This document shows positions 13,452 to 20,656 of a stretch of 26,139 nucleotides of DNA, one piece after another. The DNA comes from Micrococcaceae bacterium UBA6021 (GTDB taxonomy: Bacteria > Actinomycetota > Actinomycetes > Actinomycetales > Micrococcaceae), in contig DIZT01000068.1 in NCBI GenBank assembly GCA_002427975.1, positions 1-26,139 on the forward strand, read 5' to 3'. The notes under the pieces are model-generated. The model did not search any database, was not told the origin of the DNA, and saw only the letters and a program-made list of their open reading frames with translations. Each line of letters starts with the position of its first letter. Position 1 is the first letter of the stretch. The translations under genes and the position numbers were made by a program.

Positions 13452-13608
13452 GTCGAGCCCGTTGGTCCGTACACCCCCCAAGTCCGGACCGGCGGGCTCT
13501 TTAGTGCCCCGGCACTTTTCGGGGCGGCACATTGCGGATTTCCCGCAGTTTCGGGCCGATTCAGGCGGGCTCCTCCGGCCGGGCGGCGGCGAGAGGATGG
13601 ACCAACCT
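13452..13608 (+). ncRNA. Structured leader RNA of the ABC-F gene, candidate attenuator
   Basis: About 157 nt lie between the inferred transcript start and ATG 13609, containing three successive hairpins. The first is a two-part stem (13455-13499) followed by TTT. The second pairs GTGCC (13504-13508) with GGCAC (13526-13530), extended by C/G pairs. The third pairs TGCGG (13533-13537) with CCGCA (13543-13547). The nine bases GGCGGGCTC that form the 3' side of the first stem (13491-13499) recur exactly at 13564-13572. GAGCCCG (13455-13461) could therefore pair with either copy. ABC-F resistance genes are often controlled by leader attenuation, which this layout fits. I do not recognise a catalogued RNA family. 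Confidence 0.55.
13455..13502 (+). terminator. Terminator-like hairpin in the ABC-F leader
   Basis: The outer stem is GAGCCCG (13455-13461) with CGGGCTC (13493-13499). The inner stem is GGTCCG (13464-13469) with CGGACC (13485-13490). The tail is TTT (13500-13502). The short U-run means termination would be partial, as expected for an attenuator rather than an end-of-operon terminator. Confidence 0.55.
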
Positions 13609-15273
13609 ATGACTGCAACCCTTGTTGCCAAAGACCTTTCCGGCGGCCACGACCACCGGACGCTCTTCGCCAAACTTTCCCTGACGGTGGCCCCCGGCGA
13701 CGTAGTGGGCGTGGTGGGCGCCAACGGCGCCGGCAAGTCCACCCTGCTGCGCCTGCTGGCCGGCGTGGACCAGCCCCAGGGCGGCAGTGTGAGCCTCGCG
13801 CCGGCTGACGCCTTTGTGGGCTGGCTTCCCCAGGAGCATGAGCGCGTGGCCGGGGAGACCGTGGCCGGCTACATTGCCCGCCGCACCGGCTGCGCCCAGG
13901 CCACCGTGGACATGGAAACCACCGCAGAGGCTTTGGGCTCCGGTGCCCCCGGAGCTGACGACGCCTACTCGCTGGCCTTTGACCGCTGGATGGCGTCCGG
14001 CGCGGCAGACCTCGACGAACGCATCCCGCCTGTTCTGGCCGACCTCGGACTGGAAACCGGCGCGGACGCGCCCATGACCGGGCTCTCCGGCGGCCAGGCC
14101 GCCCGTGTGGCGCTGGCTGCGCTCCTGCTCAGCCGCTTCGACATTGTGCTGCTGGACGAACCCACCAACGACCTTGACCTGGCCGGACTGGCCAAGCTCG
14201 AGGCCTTTGTCCAGGGCCTGCGCGGCGGTGTGGTGCTGGTGTCCCATGACCGCGAGTTCCTGGCGCGCTGTGTCACCACCATCGTGGAACTGGATCTTGC
14301 CCAGAATTCCGTGGCTGTCTACGACGGCGGCTACGAGGCTTTCCTGGAGGAACGCGCCGTGGCACGGCGGCACGCGCGGGAAAAGTTCGAGGAGTTCGCC
14401 TCCACCAAGGCGGACCTGGTCTCCCGTGCCCGGACGCAGCGCGAGTGGAGTTCCCAAGGCGTGCGGAACGCCATGAAGAAAAGTCCGGACAATGACAAGA
14501 TCCGCCGCGCGGCCAGCACCGAATCTTCGGAAAAGCAGGCCCAGAAAGTCCGGCAGATGGAATCCCGGATCGCCCGGCTGGACGTGGTGGAAGAGCCGCG
14601 GAAGGAATGGCAGCTGCAGTTCACCATTGGCCAGGCACCCCGGTCCAGTGCCGTGGTGGCCACCCTGCGTGACGCCGTCGTGCATCAGGGAAGCTTTATC
14701 CTGGGCCCGGTGAACCTGCAGCTCAACGCGGGGGAGCGGATCGGCATCACCGGTCCCAACGGGGCCGGCAAGTCCACGTTGCTGCGCCTGCTCCTGGGCG
14801 TCCAGTCGCCAGACTCAGGCAACGCCGCCATGGGCGCATCGGTGGCCATCGGCGAAATCGACCAGGCCCGCGGACTGCTGGCCGGCCACCTAACCCTCGC
14901 CGACGCCGTCGAAGCCGTACTCGCTGACCTGACGCCGGCGGAAGTCCGCACCCTGCTGGCCAAGTTCGGGCTGAAGGCGGACCACACCGCACGCCCCGTG
15001 GATTCCCTCTCACCGGGCGAACGTACCCGCGCCGCGCTGGCGCTGCTGCAGGCACGCGGTGTCAACCTGCTGGTGCTGGACGAGCCCACCAACCACCTTG
15101 ACCTGCCCGCCATCGAACAGCTGGAAGAGGCCCTCGAAAGCTACGAGGGCGCGCTGCTGCTGGTCACCCACGACCGGAGGCTGCTGGAGAACGTGCGGCT
15201 GGATGTACGGTGGAATGTGGACAACGGAACGGTAACTGAACTGATGGCAGACGCAACGGGGCAACAGCGATGA
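13609..15273 (+). CDS. ABC-F family ATP-binding protein (ribosome-associated)
   Basis: Soluble twin-ATPase of 554 aa without membrane segments. ABC-F proteins bind the ribosomal E site and either protect it from antibiotics or modulate translation. Both cassettes are complete: Walker A GANGAGKST and GPNGAGKST, signatures LSGGQAARVAL and LSPGERTRAAL, and Walker B LLDEPTNDLDL and VLDEPTNHLDL. The charged inter-domain linker (about residues 255-330, ending near RLDVVEEPRKEWQ) is the ribosome-probing arm. ATG 13609 (MTATLVAKDL) is preferred on family alignment. ATG 13597 sits directly on GAGAGG (13591-13596), and the open frame further upstream is leader RNA. The stop overlaps the exporter start (ATGA). 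Its drug class cannot be read from sequence, and a housekeeping translation factor remains possible. Confidence 0.9.
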   Translation: MTATLVAKDLSGGHDHRTLFAKLSLTVAPGDVVGVVGANGAGKSTLLRLLAGVDQPQGGSVSLAPADAFVGWLPQEHERVAGETVAGYIARRTGCAQATVDMETTAEALGSGAPGADDAYSLAFDRWMASGAADLDERIPPVLADLGLETGADAPMTGLSGGQAARVALAALLLSRFDIVLLDEPTNDLDLAGLAKLEAFVQGLRGGVVLVSHDREFLARCVTTIVELDLAQNSVAVYDGGYEAFLEERAVARRHAREKFEEFASTKADLVSRARTQREWSSQGVRNAMKKSPDNDKIRRAASTESSEKQAQKVRQMESRIARLDVVEEPRKEWQLQFTIGQAPRSSAVVATLRDAVVHQGSFILGPVNLQLNAGERIGITGPNGAGKSTLLRLLLGVQSPDSGNAAMGASVAIGEIDQARGLLAGHLTLADAVEAVLADLTPAEVRTLLAKFGLKADHTARPVDSLSPGERTRAALALLQARGVNLLVLDEPTNHLDLPAIEQLEEALESYEGALLLVTHDRRLLENVRLDVRWNVDNGTVTELMADATGQQR

Positions 15274-17183
15274 GCATGGAACGAGTGGCCTGGGGCTCCC
15301 TGTATAACATCACCCGGGCCAAGAGCGGCTCGAAGCCCTTCTCGAAGGCCACCCTGAAGCGGGTCCTGGGTTTCGCCCGCCCGTACCGGACGAAACTGAT
15401 TGCGTTCGTGGGGCTGTCAATAGCGCTCGCGTTCCTTGCCGTGGCCACCCCCGTCCTGGCCGGCCAGGTGGTGAACACCATCGTGGCCAAGGGCGGTGCG
15501 GACGAAGTGATCCGGCTGGCTGTGCTGATTGCCGTGGTGGCGGTGGCTGAAGCCGGACTGGGCCTCGTGAGCCGCTGGATGTCCTCCACGATCGGCGAAG
15601 GCGTGATCGTGGACCTGCGCACCAGGGTCTTTGACCACGTCCAGAAGATGCCCATCGCGTTCTTCACCCGGACCCGCACCGGTGCCCTGGTCAGCCGCCT
15701 CAACAACGACGTCATCGGCGCGCAGTCAGCCTTCGCCGGCACTCTGTCCGGTGTGGTCAGCAACGTGGTGGCCCTGGTCCTGACCATGATCGTGATGCTC
15801 GGCACGTCCTGGCAGGTGACCGTGCTGGCGATGATCCTGTTGCCGATCTTCCTGATTCCTGCCCGCCGGATGGGTTCCCGGCTGGCGGACCTGCGCCGTG
15901 AGGCCGCCGAACACAACGCTGCCATGGGCACCCAGATGACTGAACGGTTCTCCGCGCCGGGCGCCACGCTGGTGAAACTCTTCGGCCGGCCGGACGAGGA
16001 ATCCCGTGAGTTCGCCGTACGGGCGGGCCGGGTCCGCGACATCGGCGTCCGGACAGCCATGCTGCAGTTCACCTTTGTCACGGCGCTCACGCTGGTGTCC
16101 GCGCTCGCCCTGGCGCTCGTCTACGGCCTGGGCGGCTGGCTGGCCATCGGCGGGCAGCTCGCCGCGGGCGACGTCGTGGTGCTGGCGCTCCTGCTCACCC
16201 GCCTGTACGCCCCGCTCACCGCCCTGTCCAACGCCCGCGTGGAAATCATGAGTGCCCTGGTCAGCTTCGAGCGGGTCTTTGAGATCCTGGACCTCAAGCC
16301 GCTGATCCAGCAGAAGCCCGACGCCGTGGCCATCCCGCCGGGACACGTGTCGGTGGAGTTCGACGACGTCCGCTTCGCCTATCCTTCCGCGGACAAGGTC
16401 TCCCTGGCCTCGCTCGAAGAGGTGTCCACGCTGGACACCCGCGGGGGCGAAGAGGTGCTGCACGGCATCAGTTTCCGGGTGGAGCCCGGGCAGACCGTCG
16501 CGCTGGTGGGCTCCTCCGGCGCCGGAAAGTCCACTATTGCGCAGCTGCTCTCAAGGCTGTACGACGTCGATTCCGGCGCCGTGCGGCTGGGCGGCACCGT
16601 TCCCGGGTCGGGCCTGGACGTGCGGGACGCGACGTTCGACTCCCTGCGGGACACCCTGGGCATGGTCACCCAGGACGGGCACCTCTTCCACGAATCCATC
16701 GCCTCCAACCTCCGGCTCGCCAGTCCGGACGCCACCGAGGACGACATGTGGGACGCCATCCGGCAGGCCCGGCTGGAGATCATGGTCCGGTCTCTGCCCG
16801 ACGGCCTGGACACCGTGGTGGGGGAGCGCGGGTACCGTCTTTCCGGCGGTGAACGCCAGCGGCTCACCATCGCCCGGCTGCTGATCTCCCAGCCGCGGGT
16901 GGTCATCCTGGACGAGGCCACCGCCGCACTGGATTCCACGAACGAGGCCGCCGTGCAGGCGGCCTTGGGCGCCGCGCTCAAGGGGCGCACCGCCGTCGTG
17001 ATTGCCCACCGGCTATCCACCATCCGCGCCGCGGACATCATTCTGGTGGTGGAGGACGGCCAGATCGTGGAGCGCGGGACGCACACGGAACTGCTGGCCG
17101 CCGAGGGCCGCTACGCCGAGCTCTACCGGACCCAGTTCGCCGAGGCTACTGCGGTGGCCGAGGAAGCCGTTCCGGAGTTCTAG
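15270..17183 (+). CDS. ABC exporter, fused permease and ATPase
   Basis: A 637-aa type IV ABC half-transporter expected to work as a dimer and export a hydrophobic compound or lipid. The N-terminal membrane domain (about residues 30-340) has six helices and the family phrases MPIAFFTRTRTGALVSRLNNDV and PLTALSNARVEIMSALVSFERVFEIL. The C-terminal ATPase has Walker A GSSGAGKST, Q-loop VTQDGHLFHESI, signature YRLSGGERQRLTIARLL, Walker B VVILDEATAALDS and H-loop IAHRLSTI, all intact. ATG 15270 overlaps the ABC-F stop by four bases, so both products are made together from the attenuated leader. This pairing suggests protection plus efflux of the same toxic compound. The substrate is unknown. Confidence 0.93.
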   Translation: MSMERVAWGSLYNITRAKSGSKPFSKATLKRVLGFARPYRTKLIAFVGLSIALAFLAVATPVLAGQVVNTIVAKGGADEVIRLAVLIAVVAVAEAGLGLVSRWMSSTIGEGVIVDLRTRVFDHVQKMPIAFFTRTRTGALVSRLNNDVIGAQSAFAGTLSGVVSNVVALVLTMIVMLGTSWQVTVLAMILLPIFLIPARRMGSRLADLRREAAEHNAAMGTQMTERFSAPGATLVKLFGRPDEESREFAVRAGRVRDIGVRTAMLQFTFVTALTLVSALALALVYGLGGWLAIGGQLAAGDVVVLALLLTRLYAPLTALSNARVEIMSALVSFERVFEILDLKPLIQQKPDAVAIPPGHVSVEFDDVRFAYPSADKVSLASLEEVSTLDTRGGEEVLHGISFRVEPGQTVALVGSSGAGKSTIAQLLSRLYDVDSGAVRLGGTVPGSGLDVRDATFDSLRDTLGMVTQDGHLFHESIASNLRLASPDATEDDMWDAIRQARLEIMVRSLPDGLDTVVGERGYRLSGGERQRLTIARLLISQPRVVILDEATAALDSTNEAAVQAALGAALKGRTAVVIAHRLSTIRAADIILVVEDGQIVERGTHTELLAAEGRYAELYRTQFAEATAVAEEAVPEF

Positions 17184-17243
17184 CCCCATCGAAGGGTGGG
17201 ATCTCCGCGCTAAGACCGCCCGATAGCGCCGGGATCTCACTCC

Positions 17244-17663
17244 TCAGCGGCGCAGCGCGGCAAGCTCCGGCAGGATGTGGTCCGTCAGGAGCGGGGCGAG
17301 GTCCGCGGGCAGCGGCTCGCCACGATCCAGCGCGGCCAGGTCCAGCCAGCGGATCTCGGCGATCTCGGCCGACGGGTGCGCCGTCCAGGTTCCCGACGCC
17401 GTAAACACCGTGGCTTCGATGTCCGTGGCGGCCTCGTTGGCGGCGTCCGCGATCCACACGCCCATCAGCTCCAGCTCGCGCGGATCCACCACGATCCCCA
17501 CTTCCTCCTGAAGTTCCCGCGCTGCGGCGAGGACCGCCGTTTCGCCGGGTTCGGGCTTGCCGCCGGGGTGCATAAACATGCTGGTGCCGCGCTTGCGGAC
17601 AGTCAGGAGTCTCCCGGCGTCGTCGAAAACACAGACGGCGGAGACAACAATGCGGGCTTTCAC
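17244..17663 (-). CDS. Nudix hydrolase
   Basis: Cytoplasmic pyrophosphohydrolase of 139 aa that cleaves nucleoside diphosphates linked to another group. The exact substrate is not predictable. The Nudix box is complete: GGKPEPGETAVLAAARELQEEVGI has the G...E...RELxEExG pattern that binds Mg. The short N-terminal strand VSAVCVFDDAGRLLTVRKRG and the CTD phrase IRWLDLAAL fit MutT-like housecleaning enzymes. It starts at GTG 17663. On the minus strand TAGGCT (complement of 17671-17676) lies 7 bases upstream, so it is probably leaderless with its own promoter, inside the 19-base gap after the DUF6314 gene. Confidence 0.9.
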   Translation of the reverse strand: MKARIVVSAVCVFDDAGRLLTVRKRGTSMFMHPGGKPEPGETAVLAAARELQEEVGIVVDPRELELMGVWIADAANEAATDIEATVFTASGTWTAHPSAEIAEIRWLDLAALDRGEPLPADLAPLLTDHILPELAALRR

Positions 17664-17670
17664 GGTTCCG

Positions 17671-17676
17671 AGCCTA
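17671..17676 (-). promoter_or_regulatory. -10 element of the Nudix gene (leaderless)
   Basis: On the minus strand TAGGCT ends 7 bases before GTG 17663. No ribosome-binding site is seen in those bases. Confidence 0.45.
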
Positions 17677-17682
17677 GCCTGT

Positions 17683-18141
17683 TCAGCCCTGCCGCTTCAG
17701 TGCCGACGTCAGCAGCAGGTCCTTGCGCGGGCCGGTCACATCCCACGAATAGCTGAACCGGTCCGGGCCGTTATGCGTGTAGGTAACGCGGTAGGTGTCC
17801 GGGTCGCACCAGTGCTGGTCCTGGCTGGTTTCGGGCGTGAAGCTCATCCGGTGGAAGGGGCGCCCGTCGGCAAAAAACACGTCCAGGGCGTCGGGCCGGT
17901 CGGCGGGTTTCAGGAGGTATTCGCGGGAGGCGGGGCCGGTGAAGGTGGGCCAGCGCATGGTGCCGTCCTCGCGGAAGGCCAGGCCGCCGTCGTCCGTGGG
18001 GGAGAAACGTACGACGCCGGAAAAGGTTCCGTGGGTGCCGGTGGACCGGTCCAGCAGGTGCCGTTCAACGGCCCAGTTCGCCGCGGCGGTGCTGCCGAGC
18101 AGGTAGGCGCGCAGGTCAAATTCCGGGGCAGGAAGATTCAA
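17683..18141 (-). CDS. DUF6314 family protein
   Basis: The 152-aa soluble protein of unknown function has the layout of the DUF6314 family: DLRAYLLGS at the start, VERHLLDRSTGTHGTFSGVVRFSP, a phrase with FREDGTMRWPTFTGPASREYLL, and a C-terminal HWCDPDTYRVTYT. It is probably a calycin-like beta barrel. The start is odd. TTG 18141 begins one base after the last base of the tRNA-Arg gene (18143), and no ATG or GTG exists nearby in frame before the conserved part. The frame has a stop inside the tRNA, so no longer version exists. It is presumably read from the tRNA transcript. Confidence 0.8.
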   Translation of the reverse strand: MNLPAPEFDLRAYLLGSTAAANWAVERHLLDRSTGTHGTFSGVVRFSPTDDGGLAFREDGTMRWPTFTGPASREYLLKPADRPDALDVFFADGRPFHRMSFTPETSQDQHWCDPDTYRVTYTHNGPDRFSYSWDVTGPRKDLLLTSALKRQG

Positions 18142-18142
18142 G

Positions 18143-18215
18143 TGCCCTCGATTGGAATCGAACCAACGACACCGGCTTTAGGAGAGCCGTGCTCTATCCA
18201 CTGAGCTACGAGGGC
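18143..18215 (-). tRNA. tRNA-Arg (anticodon CCU)
   Basis: Read on the minus strand, a 73-nt cloverleaf: acceptor GCCCTCG pairs perfectly with CGAGGGC and is followed by discriminator A. The D arm contains AGCTCAGTGGATAGAGC. The anticodon stem CGGCT/AGCCG encloses loop CTCCTAA (anticodon CCU, codon AGG). The T arm has GGTTCGATTCC. CCA is not encoded. AGG is a rare codon in such a GC-rich genome. Confidence 0.97.
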
Positions 18216-18286
18216 GCATGTCCGCTGTTCCGGCATGGCCGGTCCGTCCGGACACGGATACAAGCATACAAGGTGGGAGCCCGTAC

Positions 18287-18292
18287 TACGCT
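18287..18292 (+). promoter_or_regulatory. -10 element of the DUF998-like gene (leaderless)
   Basis: TACGCT ends exactly 6 bases before ATG 18299. No ribosome-binding site is visible in the 6 bases between, and no good -35 is seen. Confidence 0.5.
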
Positions 18293-18298
18293 CTTGGC

Positions 18299-19057
18299 AT
18301 GAGATCAGCCCCGACGTCCGCCCCCGCCGTGGCCTACATACCGGACACGGCCTCCACCCGCCAGTACATCGGCGCCTGGTCCGTCCTGAGCGTGCTGCAG
18401 TATTTTGTGGCGGAAGCTGCAGTGATCGGCGCGTGGGCCGGCCCGCAGCGCTACGACCGCCGGACCGGATACATCAGCGACCTCGGCGCGGTCCACTGTG
18501 GGATCTACGACGGCCGGGACATCTGCTCGCCGCTGCATTGGCTGATGAACGCCTCCTTTGTGGTCCAGGGGCTGGGAATGCTGCTCGGGGCGCTGCTGCT
18601 GGGTTCGGGGCTGCTGCGTGTGGCCGCCAGGAAGGGCGCGCGCGTCCGGCCCGGCAGGGGGAGGCACTGGATGGCCGCCGTGGGTGTGCGGGTGCTGACC
18701 GGCACTGCCGGGGCGGGCACCACGATCGTGGGACTGGTGCCGGAGGACGCCGGTTCCGGCTGGCACTTCACCGGCGCGCTGATGTACTTTATCGCCGGCG
18801 CGTTGGCGCTGGTGCTGCTGGGCGCACTGTGGCTGCGGCAGACGCCGCTGGGGTGGTTCGTCCTGGTGTGCGGGCTGGCATCACTCGCCGCGCTGGTGAC
18901 CGGCGGCCTGACCGGGATGGATGTGCCGGAGCCGGGCACCCTCGAACGGCTGATGGGATACCCGGTCACGGTAGGTGTGGCGGCTGCCGGCCTGGTGATC
19001 GCGCAGCGTCTGCACCGGCACCGCAAGGACGAACGCACTGCGGCGGCGCGGGCCTAG
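18299..19057 (+). CDS. DUF998-like integral membrane protein
   Basis: The 252-aa membrane protein has six probable helices, including SVLQYFVAEAAVIGAW, NASFVVQGLGMLLGALLLGSGL, FTGALMYFIAGALALVLLGALWL, and GWFVLVCGLASLAALVTGG. The pattern RRTGYISDLG after helix 1 and the GLVPEDAGSGWHFTGAL phrase before the middle of the protein are typical of DUF998 proteins, whose function is unknown. ATG 18299 is preferred over any longer frame because TACGCT lies at leaderless distance. The stop codon overlaps that of the convergent membrane-protein gene through a shared CTAG. Confidence 0.8.
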   Translation: MRSAPTSAPAVAYIPDTASTRQYIGAWSVLSVLQYFVAEAAVIGAWAGPQRYDRRTGYISDLGAVHCGIYDGRDICSPLHWLMNASFVVQGLGMLLGALLLGSGLLRVAARKGARVRPGRGRHWMAAVGVRVLTGTAGAGTTIVGLVPEDAGSGWHFTGALMYFIAGALALVLLGALWLRQTPLGWFVLVCGLASLAALVTGGLTGMDVPEPGTLERLMGYPVTVGVAAAGLVIAQRLHRHRKDERTAAARA

Positions 19058-19698
19058 CCGATTTTTGCGGGCTTTTTGCCCAGGAACGGCGTCTTGCGCA
19101 GGAACACCGCCGCTGCCCCGGCCAGCAGGCTGAGGACGAACAGTACCCAGCCCGCAACGGTGAGGCCGGACGCCAAGGCGACCTGGCCGGCGTCGGCCGT
19201 TTCCGATGCCAGCGCGGCATCGATGGCGACGTTGCCCCACAACCGGACCACCACAAACACCAAGGGGACCGCCCAGAGTGCCCAGCGGAGGGACTTCCTG
19301 GCCACGCTGGTCCCGATCAGCAGCAGCCAGGTGAAGCCGAAGATGAGCGGGAACAGGGTTCCGGCGGTCTTGTGGATGTAGTTGAGCTGGCCGCGGGCGT
19401 CGCCGTCCATGGCGGCGTTCAATTGGCCAACGTAGGAGGTGTCAAAGCCGCCCACCAGGGAATCCGGCATGGCCAGGCCGCCGGAGAGCTGCGTGAGCTG
19501 CTGCAGTGTGAGCAGGTGGAAGTACCAGAACAGGAACAGGCTGGCCACGACGCCCGCGATGAGGATCAGGTTGGTGTTGTTCTGGGCCGCCTGCGGCGAA
19601 CGGCTGGTGGTGGGGTTGATGACGGGCGGAAGGCTGTGCTGCGGAACAGCCGCCTTGGAGCCGTGCTTCTTGATCCGCTGCGCTGGGGTTTTGGCCAT
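19054..19698 (-). CDS. Four-helix membrane protein, unknown function
   Basis: The 214-aa protein has a basic, Pro-rich cytoplasmic N-terminus (MAKTPAQRIKKHGSKAA), then hydrophobic segments at about residues 43-60 (LILIAGVVASLFLFWYF), 115-130 (LFPLIFGFTWLLLIGTS), 138-150 and 180-200. The loop after helix 1 (about 55 residues, with DSLVGGFDTSYVGQLN) is probably outside the cell, and the tail ends in KKPAKIG. I do not recognise the family. ATG 19698 is fixed by GATAAT (complement of 19705-19710) six bases upstream on the same strand, so the gene appears leaderless. It faces the inositol-phosphatase gene head to head across 32 bases. Confidence 0.75.
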   Translation of the reverse strand: MAKTPAQRIKKHGSKAAVPQHSLPPVINPTTSRSPQAAQNNTNLILIAGVVASLFLFWYFHLLTLQQLTQLSGGLAMPDSLVGGFDTSYVGQLNAAMDGDARGQLNYIHKTAGTLFPLIFGFTWLLLIGTSVARKSLRWALWAVPLVFVVVRLWGNVAIDAALASETADAGQVALASGLTVAGWVLFVLSLLAGAAAVFLRKTPFLGKKPAKIG

Positions 19699-19704
19699 GG
19701 CACC

Positions 19705-19724
19705 ATTATCCCGCCACCTAAACT
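19705..19724. promoter_or_regulatory. Back-to-back -10 elements of two leaderless divergent genes
   Basis: The 32-base gap holds GATAAT for the minus strand (complement of 19705-19710) and TAAACT for the plus strand (19719-19724). Each ends exactly 6 bases from its start codon (19698 and 19731), and only 8 bases separate the two hexamers. Any -35 would lie inside the opposite gene. Confidence 0.55.
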
Positions 19725-19730
19725 GGGTCC

Positions 19731-20558
19731 ATGACCATTGGCCGGCACAGCGCCCTTGAACTTGACCCCGCCCTGGACGACTACCAGCTGGCATCCGCGC
19801 TGGTGCGCGAAGCCGGCCAGCTGGCGCTCCTGATGCGCATGGCCGGGTTGGAGTCCCAGCAGAAAACGTCCATTTCGGATGTGGTGACGGCCGCGGACCA
19901 CGCCGCCGAAGCCTATGTGCTGGAGCAGTTGCAGCGCTGCCGGCCGGCGGACGGCATCGTGGGGGAAGAAGGCGCCTCAGTGGCCGGAACCAGTGGCCGC
20001 ACCTGGGTGATCGACCCCGTGGACGGCACGTACAACTTCCTGCACGGATCCACCTACTGGTGCTCGGCCATCGCGCTCAAGGACACCTCCGACGTTCTGC
20101 TCGGGGCGATTTTCCAGCCGGATGAGGACAAACTGTGGCTGGGCGGCACTGCCCACACCGCCACCCTGAACGGGGAGGCATTGACCGTTTACCGGGACGG
20201 CGGCGCCCGCAACGCCACCGCGCTCGCCGAACTCGGGGCAGCCACCTACATCCACCCCACCTGGCTCATGGATCCGCTCTGCGCCATGCCCTGGCACGCC
20301 GCCGCGACCTCCGCCGCGGCATTGCGGATGCTCGGCTCCGGGTCCTGCGACCTGGGCAGGGTGGCCGACGGCCAGCTGGGCTGCTGGTTCCAGCACAGCT
20401 GCCCGGAATGGGACTGGCTGCCGGGCAAGGCAATCGTCCGGGCCGCCGGCGGCGCCACGGACACGGTCCTGGTCAACGGCCTTCAGTGGTTCATGGCGGG
20501 AGGCACGACGGCGGTGCGGGAGTTGCGTGCCGCCCTGGAGTCGGGCTCCGTGGCCTGA
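19731..20558 (+). CDS. Inositol monophosphatase family protein
   Basis: Mg-dependent, Li-sensitive phosphatase fold of 275 aa. Possible substrates are inositol-1-phosphate, fructose-1,6-bisphosphate, histidinol phosphate or 3'-phosphoadenosine nucleotides. Metal-site motifs are in place: DVVTAADHAAE (about residues 46-56), GEEGA (77-81), and WVIDPVDGTYNFLHG (88-102). The C-terminal motif is PEWDWLPGKAIVRAAGG, where the usual WDxAAG reads WDWLPG, a modest divergence near the third metal ligand. It starts at ATG 19731, apparently leaderless. It stands alone between a divergent membrane-protein gene and the helicase. Confidence 0.88.
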   Translation: MTIGRHSALELDPALDDYQLASALVREAGQLALLMRMAGLESQQKTSISDVVTAADHAAEAYVLEQLQRCRPADGIVGEEGASVAGTSGRTWVIDPVDGTYNFLHGSTYWCSAIALKDTSDVLLGAIFQPDEDKLWLGGTAHTATLNGEALTVYRDGGARNATALAELGAATYIHPTWLMDPLCAMPWHAAATSAAALRMLGSGSCDLGRVADGQLGCWFQHSCPEWDWLPGKAIVRAAGGATDTVLVNGLQWFMAGGTTAVRELRAALESGSVA

Positions 20559-20602
20559 GTCCGGGCCGGCTTTTGCGCGCTTCAGTCTCGGGAGGAGCGG
20601 CG

Positions 20603-20611
20603 TTATCCACA
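20603..20611 (+). promoter_or_regulatory. Perfect DnaA box upstream of the helicase gene
   Basis: TTATCCACA is an exact consensus DnaA box. It is 29 bases upstream of the -10 candidate of pcrA, in an otherwise gene-free gap of 98 bases. I see no second box beside it, so it is not an origin. Transcriptional control by DnaA is possible. Confidence 0.6.
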
Positions 20612-20640
20612 GGCTGGAGGTGAGTGTCAGCCCTACCGCC

Positions 20641-20646
20641 TAGACT
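20641..20646 (+). promoter_or_regulatory. -10 element of the pcrA/uvrD gene
   Basis: TAGACT ends 10 bases before ATG 20657, so the message would have at most a few untranslated bases. A small inverted repeat, GCCTA (20638-20642) and TAGGC (20649-20653), overlaps it and could be an operator. Confidence 0.45.
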
Positions 20647-20656
20647 TGTAGGCACC

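Noticed and set aside
13462..13608. N-terminal extension of the ABC-F protein from TTG 13462 or GTG 13504
   Set aside because: The frame is open, but it covers the hairpins of the leader, has no ribosome-binding site, and the family similarity starts at MTATLVAKDL.
13449..13808. Upstream ORF beginning at ATG 13449 as an attenuation peptide
   Set aside because: The ATG lies before the predicted RNA start, and the frame overlaps the ABC-F gene for a long way, so a regulatory uORF is not supported.
17184..17243. Bidirectional terminator between exporter and Nudix genes
   Set aside because: Only a 5-bp GCGCT/AGCGC stem without a T tract, plus a direct repeat GGGATCTC. Too weak to call.
18235..19734. 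499-codon plus-strand frame across two membrane-protein genes
   Set aside because: It runs out of frame through the DUF998-like gene and antisense to the next gene. It is hydrophilic and repetitive, with no domain.
20603..20611. Replication origin at the DnaA box
   Set aside because: There is only one box, no AT-rich unwinding region, and no dnaA/dnaN neighbourhood.
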